A DNA stretch of 64,000 nt from DASSNR01 sp036278935 (GTDB lineage Bacteria > Gemmatimonadota > Gemmatimonadetes > Gemmatimonadales > Gemmatimonadaceae): NCBI GenBank assembly GCA_036278935.1, contig DASUKA010000151.1, forward strand, positions 1 through 64,000, written 5' to 3'. Every line of letters starts with the position of its first letter. Position 1 is the stretch's first letter. The notes beneath the pieces were generated by a model. The model had not been told where the DNA came from. It searched no databases and saw only the letters and a program-made list of their open reading frames with translations. Positions 63,345 through 64,000 of the stretch are shown here, piece by piece. The position numbers were made by a program, and so were the translations under genes.

Positions 63345-64000
63345 GCATATTCGATCAGTTCCGGTTTCTCTCCTTCGGGTGGCGCGATGCGATCCAGATC
63401 GTCGTGATCGCCTACGTCATCTACCGGCTGCTGCTGCTCATCCATGGGACACGAGCGGTGCAGATGCTGCTCGGCATCGTGGTGCTGGTGCTCACTTACG
63501 CGCTGGCCTGGCTGTTCAAGCTCACGATGATCGTGTACCTGCTGCAGTTTGTCTTCGCCTTCGGCGGCTTCGCGGCCGTCGTCGTTTTCGCGCCGGAGAT
63601 TCGAGCCGCGCTCGCGCGGCTGGGGCAGTCGCCGGTCACGCGCTTCTTCAGGCGGCTGGAGGTGAGCGAGGTGGCCGAGGAGATTGCCGATGCGGCGGAG
63701 CGCCTGAGCCGCTCGGGGATCGGCTGCATCATCGCGCTGGAGCGGGAAGTGGCGCTCGGTGAGTACTGCCAGACGGGCTCCGAGTTGCACGCGAAAGTAT
63801 CGGCGGATCTCCTCGCGACGATCTTCACGCCGTACTCGCCGCTGCACGATGGCGCCGTGCTCATCCGCGGCGATACAATCGTCGGGGCAGGGTGCGTTCT
63901 GCCGCTCTCACAGGAGCCGCTCCTCGATCGCTCGCTCGGCACGCGGCATCGCGCGGCGCTCGGGCTCTCGGAGGAGACCGATGCGCTCGTGGTGGTGGTG
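63341..64000 (+). CDS. cdaA: Diadenylate cyclase CdaA (3' end outside window)
   Basis: First 220 codons of a c-di-AMP synthase. Three N-terminal membrane helices (about 12-95: DAIQIVVIAYVIYRLLLLIH, LLGIVVLVLTYALAWLF, VYLLQFVFAFGGFAAVVVF) are followed by the DAC domain. Catalytic motifs DGA (Asp170, in SPLHDGAVLIRG) and RHR (residues 202-204, GTRHRAALG) are both present. GTG 63341 overlaps the folP stop. The frame is open at base 64000; a CdaR-like regulator gene often follows. Confidence 0.93.
   Translation, partial: MSIFDQFRFLSFGWRDAIQIVVIAYVIYRLLLLIHGTRAVQMLLGIVVLVLTYALAWLFKLTMIVYLLQFVFAFGGFAAVVVFAPEIRAALARLGQSPVTRFFRRLEVSEVAEEIADAAERLSRSGIGCIIALEREVALGEYCQTGSELHAKVSADLLATIFTPYSPLHDGAVLIRGDTIVGAGCVLPLSQEPLLDRSLGTRHRAALGLSEETDALVVVV

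Noticed and set aside
63274..63762. Plus-strand 162-codon frame near the window end
   Set aside because: Wrong frame; the cdaA frame from GTG 63341 has membrane helices and both DAC motifs.

Overview
The window is high-GC chromosomal DNA with short intergenic gaps, many ATGA/GTGA start-stop overlaps and frequent GTG/TTG starts. A SusC/SusD pair, a Minf_1886-type small protein, a BlaR1-like peptidase carrying TonB-plug-like tails, and the tilS-hpt-ftsH-folP-cdaA order together suggest a member of Gemmatimonadota. That assignment is inference from gene content, not from a marker phylogeny.

Layout. (1) 1-6737, housekeeping: the 3' end of glyA, a Minf_1886-like gene, a zinc-ribbon protein, a fused NAD(P)HX epimerase/dehydratase, thiL, plsC, eno, an ftsB/divIC-like gene and an initiator tRNA-fMet with a clear promoter. 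(2) 6738-14400, an accessory lasso-peptide locus. It holds an asparagine-synthetase-like cyclase lacking the glutaminase Cys2, a 58-residue precursor with a textbook YxxP...G...T leader and a C-terminal Ser, an HPr-kinase-like tailoring kinase, and an ABC exporter (ATPase and permease). Convergent to these is a BlaI/BlaR1-like pair whose promoter carries two operator-like repeats. No leader-binding (B1/RRE) or leader-peptidase (B2) gene is visible. (3) 14476-14549, elongator tRNA-Met and a bidirectional hairpin. (4) 14660-43668, a type VI secretion locus in two divergent units. The minus unit reads tssK2-tssK1-tssL-tssM, then a heme-motif BACON lipoprotein, a zinc-ribbon Ser/Thr kinase and a beta-barrel protein. 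The plus unit reads tssB-tssC-hcp-tagJ-tssA-tssE-tssF-tssG-clpV, then a membrane-active effector candidate, vgrG, a DUF6931-like gene and PAAR. No tssJ was found. (5) 43771-51827, a GH15 glucoamylase/trehalase-like enzyme with a small membrane protein, a quinone oxidoreductase, and a SusC/SusD pair. (6) 51926-64000, housekeeping: icd, an RhlE-type helicase, rpsU, infA, two unknown genes, a cyclopropane-fatty-acid synthase, and the tilS-hpt-ftsH-folP-cdaA operon (cdaA runs off the end).

How the parts work together. The lasso locus should make a precursor, phosphorylate its terminal Ser (inferred from characterised lasso kinases), close a macrolactam and export the product; leader binding and removal must come from elsewhere in the genome. 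The T6SS units encode a nearly complete contractile machine with two baseplate-adaptor TssK paralogs. The co-linear kinase and lipoprotein could control it or replace the missing outer-membrane anchor, but this is inference only.
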